Shown: positions 21,170-33,561 of the stretch, piece by piece
Position numbering within the stretch: the stretch's first letter is position 1
Layout: each line of letters opens with the position of its first letter
Source of the DNA: Corbicula japonica
Lineage: Eukaryota > Mollusca > Bivalvia > Venerida > Cyrenidae
Direction of reading: 5' to 3'
Assembly: GCA_038501625.1 (NCBI GenBank)
Contig: JAZAYU010000012.1
Location: forward strand, 7,130,001-7,194,000
DNA length: 64,000 bases
The notes under the pieces: generated by a model
What the model saw: only the letters and a program-made list of their open reading frames with translations
Database searches by the model: none
Told to the model about the DNA's origin: nothing
Position numbers and translations under genes: made by a program

Positions 21170-24100
21170 TTTTTAAACTTAATATAGTACGTAAAAGTTG
21201 GTAGATTTCGCTCTTGTAACAGGCTGTTATTATTTATATTTATTAAATTTCAAGGACATTAATTCATTTTGAATTCTCACTCTACACGAGGTATTTTATT
21301 GAAACTGAATATTTTGCTTCTTTAACCGACTTGTTATCACTATATGAAATTGTTGCAACAGCTTCAACATTTTTTTTTAAAGACACTTTCAATAAATTTA
21401 TGAGTTGTCATGATTCGGTCTCTTAATCTCTAAATCATACTAAGAAGGCAGGGAGGGTTCGTCAACAGCTATAACAAATAAAATAAAATAACTAAACTGT
21501 GTCTGCATTGCCTCTCTGTATTTCTTTCTTTCTTATATACATGTATATATAAATCTTTTCCATCAACGCCGTTTATCTTTTTTTTAAAGATATTTCTTGT
21601 TCCATTTTAAAATGGAATGTGCCGCACGACCGTCTACTTATCGATAGCTTAAACTATTGAAATTGTGCCTTCTTCCTTTTAAAATAAATTTATAATAAAA
21701 TGCTTCTATTCCGTATTTGTTTTACGTGTCTCTGTGTTTGTGTGATTTTGTGTGAAGGACAGGCTAGTGGGTGGATGGGCGGATTTCGGGTGGGTGGGTG
21801 GTTGGGCGGGCGGTCAGGTGAAAAACTTTAGATAACTCTATCCGCTTGAAAGCGGTAAGAACATAGCTGAAGGGTAACCGAAGTCTTAAATTTATCGGCA
21901 ATTAAGTATACGAATTGAAATAATATTATAAAGATTCTTTCTGAAGTTCTATTATTTAACTGCATGCACTATTATCCAATTAAAAATAACTACCTATCTT
22001 TAACAGGGGAAAAACTCCGTCAAAAACATTTATTTTGTCAGTACGATTACCCTCCCTTCTTACCGCACTGAGAATGATAGCGATGTAAAAATACTTTCGG
22101 ATGAGGGCAGAAAAAACACGATTGTCGAATTGGAAAGTCCTCTATAATGGGTAACCTCCTCCAGTAACTTGGATAAATACGACTTAATGCAAAATCAAAC
22201 AAAAACACCAACAATTTATATATTTGAATACATTTTCACACAACAACGTTGATCATAATGCCGATTTAAAAATTTGAAACTTCCCTGCGACTGAACTGAC
22301 GAGTTGTTAATCGCTTTTCTAACAAGTCTCAGAATTTCGCAGAGTTTTTGTTGAGTGAATGTTATGAGCAATAGTGTAAGATATTGTAATCTCACAAAAT
22401 TTTAAGGAGGTTTCTAATGAAACTTCTTTGCTCTGTCAACTTACTTTATTCCCGTCATCGTGCCAGGTAATCATGTACCTTTTCCACGGTTTAAAGCTGT
22501 GCAAGTTTGCAACATAATCGTGAATGAGGTAGCGTGGGTTTAATTCTCAAGCGCACTAGTCTGGTTTAACAACACACCCGCCCAAACACACAAGTTGCAG
22601 ACTACCGGGTATGTGTTTTGCCATTGACCATTCCAAGGTGGTAGCCCGATGGTTCTCATGTTTGTCAGTTATTGTGTCTTAGTTTCAAAGTTGATAATAT
22701 TATATATGAATTATGCGAGTTGTCTTGTAATTATGTTATTGTTGGATCGGGGAGGCGGTTTTCTGAATGTGGTTTAAGCAGACTCCAATTAATATAAAAC
22801 TGAGCCTTGAAACCAGACTTCTGTTGTCAATTCCAGCCAATCAAATTAATGAGGTCCGAGACAGGTCTCCATTAAATGTTTTATCATCTTAGGGCTTGAT
22901 GTGCGCCTTCACTTCAAACGCCATGGAAACAATAGCTTTGTCACTAGCGTTTTATGTTTCGTCTGGCGCCCAAGGCTGTTCTTCACCAATGTCTTGGGGT
23001 AGTGTGTTCGAAAACACGACAACTGAGGGGAAGAAACTTTTTTTTTGAAAGATTGAAGTGCTTGCTCGGATTTGGCTGATTTGTTGGCTTTGCCCTTTGA
23101 GATAAGTATCCACATACACTTAACCGATGTTCTATCTACACCGATCATACTTTTTAAATTTCTCAGCAAGGATTCGGGAAATACACTGCAAACTTGTAAT
23201 ATAATAAGATACATCGTTGTCACTTCTTTGTGTGAAATAAATAATAAACTCTTCACGTGTTCGAAAACCACTGACATTTAATCAAGGTAGGGGTAAAACC
23301 AAAAGTCACAAAATTGTCGGTAGTGGGTATATTCTCCGTAAACAAAAATTCATGTCTCATTGTTTAAATATGGACTTTTAAGTATTTTTGAACAATTATA
23401 TGCAATTCTGCAATAATGCGATTGTTTAGCTTTACACAGAAGATTTTGCAGCAGTTTTTGCCAGTTTCGATATATCCTCTATACAAAAACTACGGTCAAT
23501 TTTGTGATTTTTGATTTTGCCATCACCTCGATTAAATGTCATTTGTTTAAGAACGACCGGAGGGGTTTCAGTGGAAATTTTAGAAGAAGACGTTAGAATG
23601 GTCCATCTTATAATCTTTTAAATTTGAAGACTGTACTCCAATTCTATGCGGAGAAATTAAAAAAAATGATCGGTGTAGTTAGAATATTGGTTAAGTGTAG
23701 TTTTCTGATCTTGGTAGAAAGTGAGAGCAATCCCATGACCGACCGATAGTCAGTTTTACAACATTTGGTCCAGACTTTTAAAACGACGAGACAGGAATGT
23801 AATAAATTACCAAATATTTATTCTTTCCTGTTTCTTCTATTTTAATCTTTGGATGTTGCTAGTACGTAAGCCAAAAAAAAAAAAACTTCAGAAGGGAGCA
23901 ATCCAACATTGACCTATTTGCTTGTTACGCCTACGCCTAACCGCGTACAAATACACGAGGTGTGCTGCAATGCAAGCATTACTTTCACGTTGGCGACCGT
24001 AGTAAGCGTAGGTTGATTGACCGGCGATGGAGACGTCTTGAAACCTATAAATTTGTGATAAACTCTACATATTTGTCTTTGTAAAAACTGTACTTTAAAA

Positions 24101-24320
24101 GTATATGTAAAGACTGAAAAACTAATTGATAAAACTCATTTGAATAATTCAATCTACCATACGCCTTGATAAGGCCCTCAGTAAAAATGAACACTACAAA
24201 CAGCAAAAAATGCGGCTTATTGATTTTACGACAAGGTAGACCTTGATCAAATTGCGAAAATACATGGTCTGAAGAGGATCAAAACTGTTTTCTATATGCA
24301 TTTTAATGCTTCTCTGACAT
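21170..24320. other. Non-coding, no convincing gene
   Basis: Contains a G/T-rich stretch near 21770-21815, a degenerate fold-back copy (22795-22895) related to the palindrome at 3904, and a dispersed block AACTCCGTCAAAAACATTTA near 22013 that recurs at 27199. The 122-codon minus-strand frame at 22909-23277 has no recognisable domain. Confidence 0.4.
22795..22895. repeat. Degenerate copy of the 3904-4031 fold-back family
   Basis: ATAAAACTGAGCCTTGAAAC and CAGCCAATCAAATTAATGAG match the left arm of the palindrome family. The right arm ends GAGACAGGTCTCC...ATGTTTTATCATC. Much more diverged than the copy at 3904. Confidence 0.55.
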
Positions 24321-24329
24321 TTATGGCAA

Positions 24330-24395
24330 ATAGTGTAGACCCTGATCAGACGGAGCGGCTCTGGTCTACATGGATGGCGACCCTAATATCCTTGT
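24330..24395. repeat. Half copy of the TTAA palindromic MITE family
   Basis: TAGTGTAGACCCTGATCAGAC followed by GGCTCTGGTCTACAT matches half of the palindromic unit found intact at 40786-41019 and 46311-46543. Confidence 0.5.
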
Positions 24396-24660
24396 TTATG
24401 ACTCATGCCGTTTTGTAATTAATTAAATAATTTCGTAAATCACAATGGAATTTTGATAATAAACTCTATTGTATTAGGACACTCATACGCTTTATAGCAG
24501 ACGAAGAGCTGTCGAAATCTTCCAGTGGCAGTTCGCTTCTGAAATTTAACTATTCTATAAAGTTGCAAAACAAAAAGTGAAAAAAAAAAAAACAGATTTA
24601 AAATAAATTGGACGTAAAAACTCCAAAACTCACATTTTTTAACAAGTTCAATAACATACA

Positions 24661-25476
24661 ATGAAACGCGTAAAAAGATTACATCAACCAGACTGGTACA
24701 CAGATGATATTAAACATGCACGGCGAATTCGTGATAAAGTTAAAGCTTGCAATAATGAATTACAATATAAAATTTGGAGAAACAAATGTACCTCTCTTAT
24801 TCGAAAAAGTAAGAAAAACTTTTACAATTCGGCTGTTGAAAATAAGAAAGAACCCAATTTATTATGGAAAAATTTAAAATGTATTTCTGACAATAGATCA
24901 AATATAAATAATTTGCCGTCAACTCTTCATGTAGGCGAAAAATCATTAAATAATCCAGATGAAATTGTTAATGCTCTCAATCAGCATTTTGTTAATATCT
25001 CAAATAAAATAAATAAAGTTGACTTTAAAGCAGAAAATTTTATTGACCTGAAGAATCAACTTAATGAAAAGCTAGGCTTATTGGAGTTTGATAAAAATTT
25101 CATTACGCCATTTGAAGTAAGTAAAATAATTCATCACTTGAATGCAAATAAATCAACAGGGTTAGATGGTATCAGCCCTAAAATAATTAAAATATGCAAA
25201 GATGTGATATCTCCAATTTTAGCTAATATTATTAACTTGTGTATTAGCCAGGCATATTTCCTTACATATTTAAGTTTGCAAGGGTTATTCCAATTCATAA
25301 AGGTTCAGATAAGGATGATCCAAGTAACTACAGACCTATTTCAATCTTGCCGACCCTATCTTAAATTTTTGAAAGGCACATTGCCACACAATTACAAAAC
25401 TATTTTCACGTTACCAACATTTTACATCCTAATCAATCTGGATTCAGGAAAAATCATTCATGTCAAACAGCTTTAA
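24661..25476 (+). pseudogene. LINE RT N-terminal fragment
   Basis: The 271-codon frame reads from the post-endonuclease linker into RT motif 1 (STGLDGISPKII). After about 25255 the correct reading continues in another frame (IPIHKGSDKDDPSNYRPISI), so the last 70 residues of this frame are spurious. Confidence 0.85.
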
Positions 25477-25520
25477 TTCTAATAGTTGACACCTGGATTA
25501 ATGCGATAGACTGTAATGAG

Positions 25521-26066
25521 TTGGTAGGAACAGTATTTATAGATCTTAAAAAGGCGTTTGATCTTGTTGATCATCAAATTCTTTTACATAAATTAAAACT
25601 TTATCATTTTTCCAGTAACGCTATCAACCTTTTTGCTTCTTATCTGTCTAATAGAATGCAATTAGTTAAACATGATGCATGGAAATCTGATTTTCTACCA
25701 ATAACAGCTGGAGTACCTCAAGGCTCAATACTTGGTCCACTATTGTTCATACTGTACATTAATGACATATCTTTAAATATTTCTTCACCAATTGACATGT
25801 ATGCAGATGATGCAACTCTTCATGTAAATGATCGAAATATTCAAGTTATAGAAGAAAAACTACAGAATGATCTTAATGTGATTGACACTTGGTGCCACAA
25901 AAACAACATGGCAGTAAATCCGTCTAAGACAACTTGTATGATTATAACATCTAAAAGACAAGCTAATCGTGAAACTGATTTGAAACTATTTATCAACCAT
26001 GTTCAAATTAAAACTGTTAAATGCCAAAAGTTACTTGGAATTTATGAAGACAATACACTAAGTTGA
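25521..26066 (+). pseudogene. LINE RT catalytic fragment
   Basis: It contains FIDLKKAFDLVDH, GVPQGSILGPLLF and YADDATLHVND, the three core RT motifs with the catalytic Asp pair. It ends by frameshift at LLGIYEDNTLS, where intact elements continue LLGI-IDN-LSW. Confidence 0.88.
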
Positions 26067-26640
26067 AAGAACATAAAAATAAAACGTGCTCAAAAGTAGT
26101 GTCTAAAATTTCATTATTAAAGAGAATATCCTATTTTCTTACATCTGAAATGAAGCAATTATTTTATAATGCGTATATTGTGCCTATACTTCATTATGGA
26201 TGCGTCATTTGGAGCCATGCTAATACATCAGCATTGAATAGAATAATAAAATTACAAAAGCGTACTGCGTGAATAATTCTGCACAAACCTATACAAACGC
26301 AAACAAAGGAGTTATTCACAACGTTAAAATGGTTATCATTCTTTAGCAGTTGTAAATATCATTCAGGGTTAATTGTATATAAAGCCTTAAATAAACTTGC
26401 ACCTAATTATATCACAAACATATTGCCTGTAGCTAATAACGAATCATACAACTTAAGATCATCTTCTAGGAAAAACATACAACATATCCGTCCTCGAACT
26501 AATGTATTACGAAATTCTTTTAGATTTACGGGAATGAACATTTGGAACTCAACTCCTGTGCATATTCGATCTTCAAACAATATTGTTCTATTCAAAAAGA
26601 AACTTAAATCTTATCTTTTACAAAATGATCTTTTTAAGCT
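26067..26640 (+). pseudogene. LINE C-terminal fragment
   Basis: ISLLKRISYFLTSEMKQLFY and ILHYGCVIWSHAN are typical of the region after the RT thumb. A TGA near 26271 interrupts it, after KLQKRTA. Reading resumes through LRSSSRKNIQHIRPRTN and FRFTGMNIWNSTPVHIRSS. Confidence 0.8.
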
Positions 26641-27158
26641 ACTTTTTTTTCAGGTTCATGGAATACTCACATGCCTCAACCTTTGTTAGCATTCTTATTA
26701 TTACTACATGTATTTAATATATATAAATGAACTGGGATACTAATAATCCGTTGTGGTTGAATTGTTCTACACTATACGTAACGTTTATAATACCTTGGTT
26801 TTTGAATAAGTTCACTTGATTATACATTGCCTGTGTAAGAACACCGCAACACAATATTTTGTTTCATATGTCTTCACAGTTTATATTCTAAGTTTCGATA
26901 TATTTAACACCTACTATTGTCTGTCTGCTGTAATTTTTTTAAATATTTTCTGTATTTGTGTTTGGAGTGTGTCTGTGTTTGTGTGTGCGAGCGTGTGTGT
27001 TTGTATGCGTCTGGGTTAAAGTATACGCGTGGATGTGTTATTTCTTTCATTGTTATTTGTTATAGAAGACCCAATTGAAAATAAGTTTACATTAAATTTT
27101 GTTTTATTTACACTTAATTGGAATTCTTCTTTAAATAAAGATTTTTTATTATTATTAT

Positions 27159-27899
27159 GGAAGTAGTGCTAGTTAAACATTATTTTTAAGATGGGAACAA
27201 ACTCCGTCAAAAACATTTTATTTGTCATTACGATTAATCTCCCTTGTTTTGGATAAAATTAGCTAAATAAAATTTGGTTACCTGTAATATGACTTCCGTG
27301 GGATATGCTCATCTTGTGGCCTCTTTACCCTCAGAATCGACCTGTTTGTGACTTGTTTGCAGATATTACATGTCAGGAAAGGAAAAGAAAGCAATTTAGT
27401 ATATCTTGTTTGATAGAGGCGGACAAGTGCCGGAACAACGGTGGCACTGCATTTGCGATACCGCGTTTAAAGTAAGGTCTGTTCGGTTAGAGATCAGTAA
27501 TTTTCTTACAAGTAAGTTAACCTCCAGCCCAAATTCCTTTGTGTTTTGAATAGATAAAATGGAGAGTTTTACACCAATATATGGTTTTCTATGAATTAAG
27601 ATGAAAGAAATCATGTTTTCTGCACACAAAATATGGGGAATTTAACATTTAAGTCCAATAGGAATTGGATTTACTTTGTTCAACATGTGATACTGATCAA
27701 TGACAAAACGTTCAGATGATCTAGACGAGTGCTGCACGGGAAATGCGGGGACAGGAATACAGTTGTGTGTAATATTTAATAAAATGTAAAAAGTAAGTTT
27801 GTTTTTCGTTTCTATAAGAATTTCAATCTAGAATCTATTTGACTTTTCAAGTTTATTTGAAAAGTGGGAGACGACACGAAACCCAGACCCTTGTGTATA
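27159..27899. repeat. Dispersed repeat with empty pogo-MITE site
   Basis: 27360-27673 is the inverted counterpart of 13862-14110. At 27667-27682 the sequence GGATTTACTTTGTTCA is the uninterrupted form of the site that holds the pogo-like MITE at 12974-13861. 27190-27245 repeats 22010-22065. No gene was seen. Confidence 0.65.
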
Positions 27900-28717
27900 A
27901 GCAAGTGCCCGAGGGCGAGGCTAGGCGACAAATTTATGTATCTATCTTCCAGTAATGTCGAACCCCTGATGGGGACCTAGACATATTGCGCGTCTGCTGG
28001 GAGACTGTTAGTAAAGAATAAAGATTAAGAATGGATAGGGTTTAAAAGAGATGTAAAAAAAGAAAGATAGAGGGGTTATGTTAAAAGTAAAAGTGTACTA
28101 TGTTAGCTCATGGGGAGACATGTCCAACACAGCCTACAGCTTTGTTGAACTGCTCAATCGTCTGACATGAGACAATGTCTGGTGGTAGATTGTTCCAATG
28201 GAATATGGCTCGAGGGAAAAAAGAGTATTTGTAATGATCAGTTGTAGCAGTAATAAGTTGATAAGCCAATGGGTGAGAATGTCTTGACTTCCTAGTCATT
28301 GGGATAAGGTTTCCAGAAATGGGAATTTCTACAAGAGAGTTGGTTATCTTATACATCATGGCGAGACGGCTGAGACGTTGATCTAATTTGCGCCAGTGTA
28401 GGGATTCAAGCATCTATGATACACTGGAAAGACGTCCAAAATCATTATTGACCCATCGCGCTGCCCTGCGTTGCACTGCCTCGATCTGGTTTGTGAGCAT
28501 GTCCGTGTATGGGGACCAGACAGAGGAGCAATACTCCAACTGAGGTCTGACTAACATTTTGTAGGCTGTTGCTTTGAGGGGTTCAGAGTGAGTTTTTAAA
28601 TTCCTGCGCAGGAAGCCTAAGCTACAACTGGCTTTTTTAGTTACTCTGGTAATGTGGGTATCCCAGGTCAAGTCTGATGTGATGTCTACCCCTCAGTATC
28701 TAGCTGAGGAGGTTGAA
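27900..28717 (-). mobile_element. 3' part of a LINE split by a DNA element
   Basis: The minus strand encodes GVDITSDLTWDTHITRVTKK, YKMLVRPQLEYCSSVWSPY, AVQRRAARWVNNDFGRLSSV and MLESLHWRKLDQRLSRLAMM, the C-terminal region of a CR1-like LINE. A single TAG at 28414 interrupts the frame between SSVS and MLES. The coding part ends at 28108 and a 3' UTR follows to about 27900. The 5' part of the same copy is at 33562-33690. Confidence 0.85.
28108..28671 (-). pseudogene. LINE C-terminal coding remnant
   Basis: Two open segments (28671-28414 and 28413-28108) are in the same frame and separated only by a TAG codon, so the copy decayed by point mutation rather than indels. The product ends FFPRAIFHWNNLPPDIVSCQ and a short tail, a common end for this LINE type. 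Confidence 0.85.
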
Positions 28718-28867
28718 CAGGCTGGTAATTATGCTTGATCGAGCTTATAAGCTAGATCGGGCTTAGTAAGCCCGATCCAGCTTATACATTTCAATAGAAA
28801 ATGACAAACCAAGGTACATATAATGTCAGTTCGGGCTGTTTACGTCAACAGCGCAAGCTAAAAGAAC

Positions 28868-30772
28868 TACATTGTGTACAGTTTTGCGGCCCCTTTCGGA
28901 CCCAATTCACACTTTCTACTTTCATTTAACAGTTTAATGCGCAAATGAAGTTAAATATTACCTTTTTTACATATGTAGCGTATAGCAGGATTTCACATCG
29001 GCCAGTATTTTCTCATTTTTGGTTATAATTCATCCGTTCTTCGTCTACGGCCGCCATTTTGGTTAATGTGTTGTCTAAGATATTTCCTAATACAGTGTAT
29101 AATGTTGTTGTCAGCATCACTTCTCTTAAAGCAGTCGTCAATAAAAGTATAGGTTGTGTGAAAAGTTTTTTTATATAAATTATAGTGTTGAACACAACTA
29201 TTGAATTGGTCCTGGAAACTAAATATGCAAATAAAAATAAATTCAAAAACCGCTTTTGTTGTTTATTATAGTGTTATATAAAGATATCTCTATATATGTA
29301 ACTATTAACGTGTGTAACAAGTTTCAAACTTACTTCTAAAATGAACATACACTTCTAAATATATACTTATAACCCTATATAGATGTTTCTGTTTCTACCA
29401 ATGTATCCGTCATTTTCCAAACTGTTCGGCATGAATGGGTATTTGTGTAGTAACGTTTACGTAGTGGACTCCACAAAGAATATTTCTGAAAATGTCTAGT
29501 AAAGTAAATGATTATGTTATTAACTGTTTTATTCAACAGAGAGAAAGAGAGAAAGAGCGAGAGAAAATATTCATATACTTCTAATGAAGTAAAATTAAAC
29601 CGACTTTGGTCGTAAGTTTTAGACATAAACTAAATGTTATTTCAGTTGGAACCAAAGACAATATGCTGGGATTTTATAAAGAGGTCGTTCAAGCTTTAGA
29701 ATAAGCTTCAAATAGAGAAAATAGTAAAATTTCTTTACACTATTCTTGATGGTTTTCAGCCTTTTTAGTCTTGTTTTCGATCTTTTCTTCGCATCTTTGA
29801 CGTAAAATTAGATATTTTGCCAGTGTGGTGTTGTTTAGCGCGGAAAAGTTGTCCCTTGTAATTTTTACCTGGGTTTGGCTGTTATTCATCGTTATTATTG
29901 CCTTAATATAAACCTGGTCCTATTATACGTATAAATAAGATTTGCAAATATTTATATTTCATGTAAAACTTTTAATAATTTTTGAATAAAAACATACTTG
30001 AATGCAATCATATTTTTCACAGATACTGACATTAAAAGCGATTCTAATAATCTTCATTGGAACATGGAAAAGTATGGCTGCTATTTATTGAAATATATAA
30101 AACAACTTACTTTCATTTTGGAATAATATGGATGTCACAAAGGTTTCACTGTTCACGGTGTCAACATCAGAATTTGCAAAATACCCAGCAAAATGTTTAT
30201 ATTATATCGGTAAAATTTACCGCCAAAATATGACAATTGTAAGGAATTTAGGAAATCGTGGAAAGTTAACAAATGTTTACTTTAAAATAACCAGTGTTCA
30301 ATGATGACAATTAAAGCAGCAAAATCTAAACATGATGTAAACTGTGTAAAATAAAAGCAAGAAATAACGTTCAAAATAACTATTCCTGTCATAAGATTAT
30401 ATAAGGAAACAAATATTGGTTTCCATTTCGTTTGCTGTGTGCATCCGTATTCGAACGTATTTTATCACTCAACGATATTTTCAAACTACCTGTACTTAAA
30501 GTTGCTGCAACAAGAAGATGCTGACAATAAAGTGTTTTCGGCTACTCGTTATTGTTTTAGTCTATTGAATGTCCAAAATGGCGCCGACAGAGGAAGTTTA
30601 GAAGAATTATCGCTGAAAATGAGAAAATACTGGCCATTGTGAAAACCTGCTATACGCTACATATGTAAAAAAGGTAATATTTAACTTCATTTGCGCATTA
30701 AACTGTTAAATGAAAGTAGAAAATGTGAATTGGGTCCGAAAGGGCTCGCAAAACTGTACACAATGTAGCGAT
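28868..30772. repeat. Internal inverted repeat pair inside the 4.8-kb element
   Basis: 28868-29063 and 30563-30772 are diverged inverted copies. Shared blocks include TTCATTTAACAGTTTAATGC, GTGTACAGTTTTGCG and GCCATTTTGG in opposite orientation, with weaker similarity continuing inward to about 29170 and 30450. The pair begins at the end of the left TIR. Confidence 0.7.
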
Positions 30773-31436
30773 GCCAAAGCGTCCGGAGTGATTTCCCTTG
30801 GTTCATCTCATGAATATTCATATTTGCAAAATTCTGACCCAGACATCTGGTACCTTTTATTACGCGCTGGTAGACTATTAAAACGTATGAAACGGGCAGA
30901 AAAATTCCTAAAATAGACTAGAGTGATGATGGAATTATACGGGCACTATGAAGAGCATGCTGGAAATTCAGTAAATGTGCGGAAAACCATCGAGTGAAAA
31001 TTAGGTTATATTTTTTTTTTAATATTCCGACCGATTACGGTAGGTTTGGTGAATTGTACTTCAAGATCAATCATTTTAAAGCATTATTCTTGTAATTTTG
31101 GGTAAGTAATCTACCGGAATAATGTCGATATTGATTGAAGAAAAGACCGACTATAATTCAGGAACGATAATCGGGTGCGGAGAAAGTTATCTCGACACCG
31201 TTGCATAAATAATGAAAATGGCGGCGTCCATAAAAAAAAAGATCTTCTCTGCTAAAATCGAGTAAAATACAATGCAAAGTGAATAATAATGTATGACATT
31301 GTTATAATTTTGCATATTTATTGATATCCACTGATGAACCTGACTTCTGAAATACGAATTTTATAAAATATGAAATACGAATTTTATAAAATAATAAATA
31401 CAAATGAGCAAATCCGGAACGGATCATCATCGATCA

Positions 31437-32679
31437 GGGCTGTTTAAAAAATGGCTGGAAAAGTTAAAAAATAGTGAAAAATTAAAGTTCGTTCAAATTT
31501 CAAACTTGTTATTCTGAATTTTTTGCTTATTGAAACTGAGTACAAAACTTGAAGATTTTTGAAATCAGTCAACTGGTTGCCGAGATATTGTCATTTGAAA
31601 AATGGCAAGTGAAGTGAAAAAATGTAAAGAATTTAAGTTCATAAAAAGTCCAAACTGGTTGGTCCATATGTTTGTACAGTCTTTACAGTGATCAAAATCA
31701 ATCAAGTTATACCCATATGTGGCAGAATAAAAATTTTATGGAGCTTTATTGACCTATATTAAAAAAAAATAAAAGAATTTTAATTTATGTGCTTAAAATA
31801 CAAGTATAACTGTTTCTTATTATTCAAATGTGTATTTCTGTTAAAATACATGTTGAAGAATCAAATATAAGTGGTTTAGAACTTGTGGCATCGCATAAAG
31901 ATAAATATTTCATATTGTTAAAGAAGTGTGTCACACTCCTGACAACCATGTAAGTGCAGTGTTCTCAAAAATGTTTCACTAAGGCCATTCCTTTTTGCCA
32001 CAATTTAACATAACATGACATAGACTTCTAGGAAAAAACATGCTTTTGTTTTCATGTAAAGGATATGTTGACAGAATATTGCAATATGTGCATAATGTCA
32101 CACTCCTGACAAATTTAGCTGACATTTCCTGAAGGGAGCTGCTGACAAATATAATTTCAATAGAGGTGATAATATTATAATTATTGCTTCTACAAACATG
32201 AAACTAAATGATACACAAAACATTTCTTATGTACTATTAATCTTAAAAGTCCTAAACATTTATAAAGCAAAGAGATATTGATTTTCTTGAGGTATTTTCT
32301 AATCTACCACCCTTGACTTAATAGCATATATTTTGATTACATTAAGTATAATATGCTTAATTTTATCATTATTTGATGCCTAATAAATGCATCTTTAACT
32401 AAAACAACACTAAAACTTGTCTTTACTCAAGCTTTTTGTAAAATAATGGTATGAACAAATGTGATTTTGAAAAGTGTCACACTTTTTTGTCACACTCCTG
32501 ACATTTTTTGCCCTTTATTTTAGAATATTTTTTTTAACGGATGGTGCTATTTTGATGAAACTTTACAAATCTTTAAAGGGCATGATAAGTCACCTCTGCA
32601 AAGTAGGAAAATGGAAGTAGCTGTTTGTTGTACATTTTTATAACAGGAAAACCCAAACCAGCCTTTTTTTAAACAGCCC
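31437..32679. mobile_element. Nested 1.2-kb TIR element with ATCA target duplication
   Basis: The termini are GGGCTGTTTAAAAAATGGCT and, inverted, AGCCTTTTTTTAAACAGCCC, about 22 bp with one mismatch. ATCA flanks both sides (31433-31436, 32680-32683). The interior has no transposase frame. It holds three copies of TGTCACACTCCTGACA. It sits inside the 28718-33556 element, which is inside a LINE, so three insertion events are stacked. Confidence 0.75.
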
Positions 32680-33561
32680 ATCAGTATCATGATCATGATG
32701 ATTCCTTGATTGACATCAATTAATTGACATTAGTGATCATATAATTTTAATAATTTCAATCTGCAGCCTTGATATATTTTAATATATAACATAAATAATT
32801 ATTGACTTGGTATAAATAATTGTGTATTAAGCAAAGGCTTAGGATGTTAAACCATGTGGTTGTTGTTGTTGTTTATGATGATAATGAAGTTGTTATCCAT
32901 AGCTATGTATTTAATATGCTTATATTGAAGTTGTCTAACCATTACACACATCCACCATGAAAGAAAAACACAGCTATAACAAAATTAAATTATGTTTTGT
33001 ACACTGTCATTTGTATATATTTTTTCCTACATTTTTTCTGGATTTTTGTGTTAATACATGATAATAACCATGTATCTGACATCAACCTATCACATAAAAT
33101 AGTTAAATGTTGCTGTAATTCAGTTTGTTATTGTATATACTAAAAGAAAATGCCAAATGAGTTTCATTTTTTTAAAGAAAAGGCAAAAAAACAAGATTGG
33201 GTTGATTTTTTAAACATTTTTAAGTTAAGGATTTTTTATGACGTTGACGGGGGGTGTACAAAAACAGCTCTAACTCCACTATGGTTTGACTTTTTAAAAT
33301 TATTTTTGCACTTTTAAAATCAGAAAACATATCAGATAACTGAAAACAAGTTGGTTTTGTTATAAAATGATTTTAAAAAAATCATGTGGCAATGCTACAC
33401 AATGTAGTTCTTTTAGCTTGCGCTGTTGACGTAAACAGCCCGAACTGACATTATATGTACCTTGGTTTGTCATTTTCTATTGAAATGTATAAGCTGGATC
33501 GGGCTTACTAAGCCCGATCTAGCTTATAAGCTCGATCAAGCATAATTACCAGCCTGTTGAA

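Larger units (their letters stand above)
24655..27158 (+). mobile_element. CR1/L2-like LINE, 5'-truncated and frameshifted
   Basis: The plus strand encodes the linker after the endonuclease (KRVKRLHQPDWYTDDIKHAR), RT domain 0-1 (NANKSTGLDGISPKII), and FIDLKKAFDLVDHQILLHKL. These are followed by GVPQGSILGPLLFILYIND, the catalytic YADDATLH box and a C-terminal tail ending near 26640. Frameshifts occur at about 25255 and 26060, with an in-frame stop near 26271, so it is dead. The endonuclease domain is missing. The 3' end has AATAAAG and a TTATTATTATTA tail at 27140-27157, a typical simple-repeat 3' end. The clade assignment is from motif style only. Confidence 0.88.
28718..33556. mobile_element. 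4.8-kb DNA element with identical 161-bp TIRs and TTGAA target duplication
   Basis: 28718-28878 and 33396-33556 are inverted copies, identical at every one of 161 positions by eye. The ends are CAGGCTGGTAATTATGC. TTGAA occurs directly outside both ends (28713-28717 and 33557-33561). Deleting the element plus one TTGAA joins the two LINE halves in frame (GIQLASTSSARY then a stop then GVDITSDL). The TIR contains an inner palindrome (GATCGGGCTTAGTAAGCCCGATC). No transposase is recognised inside, so it appears non-autonomous, or its exons are too short to see. A 5-bp duplication with a CAGG terminus does not match a superfamily I know. Confidence 0.88.

Noticed and set aside
22909..23277. 122-codon minus-strand frame
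   Set aside because: No domain, motif or exon structure recognised; composition is compatible with chance in this region. A protein search would settle it.
24440..24661. 73-codon minus-strand frame rich in Phe and Leu
   Set aside because: It lies directly upstream of a LINE, antisense to an A-run, and has no recognised content.
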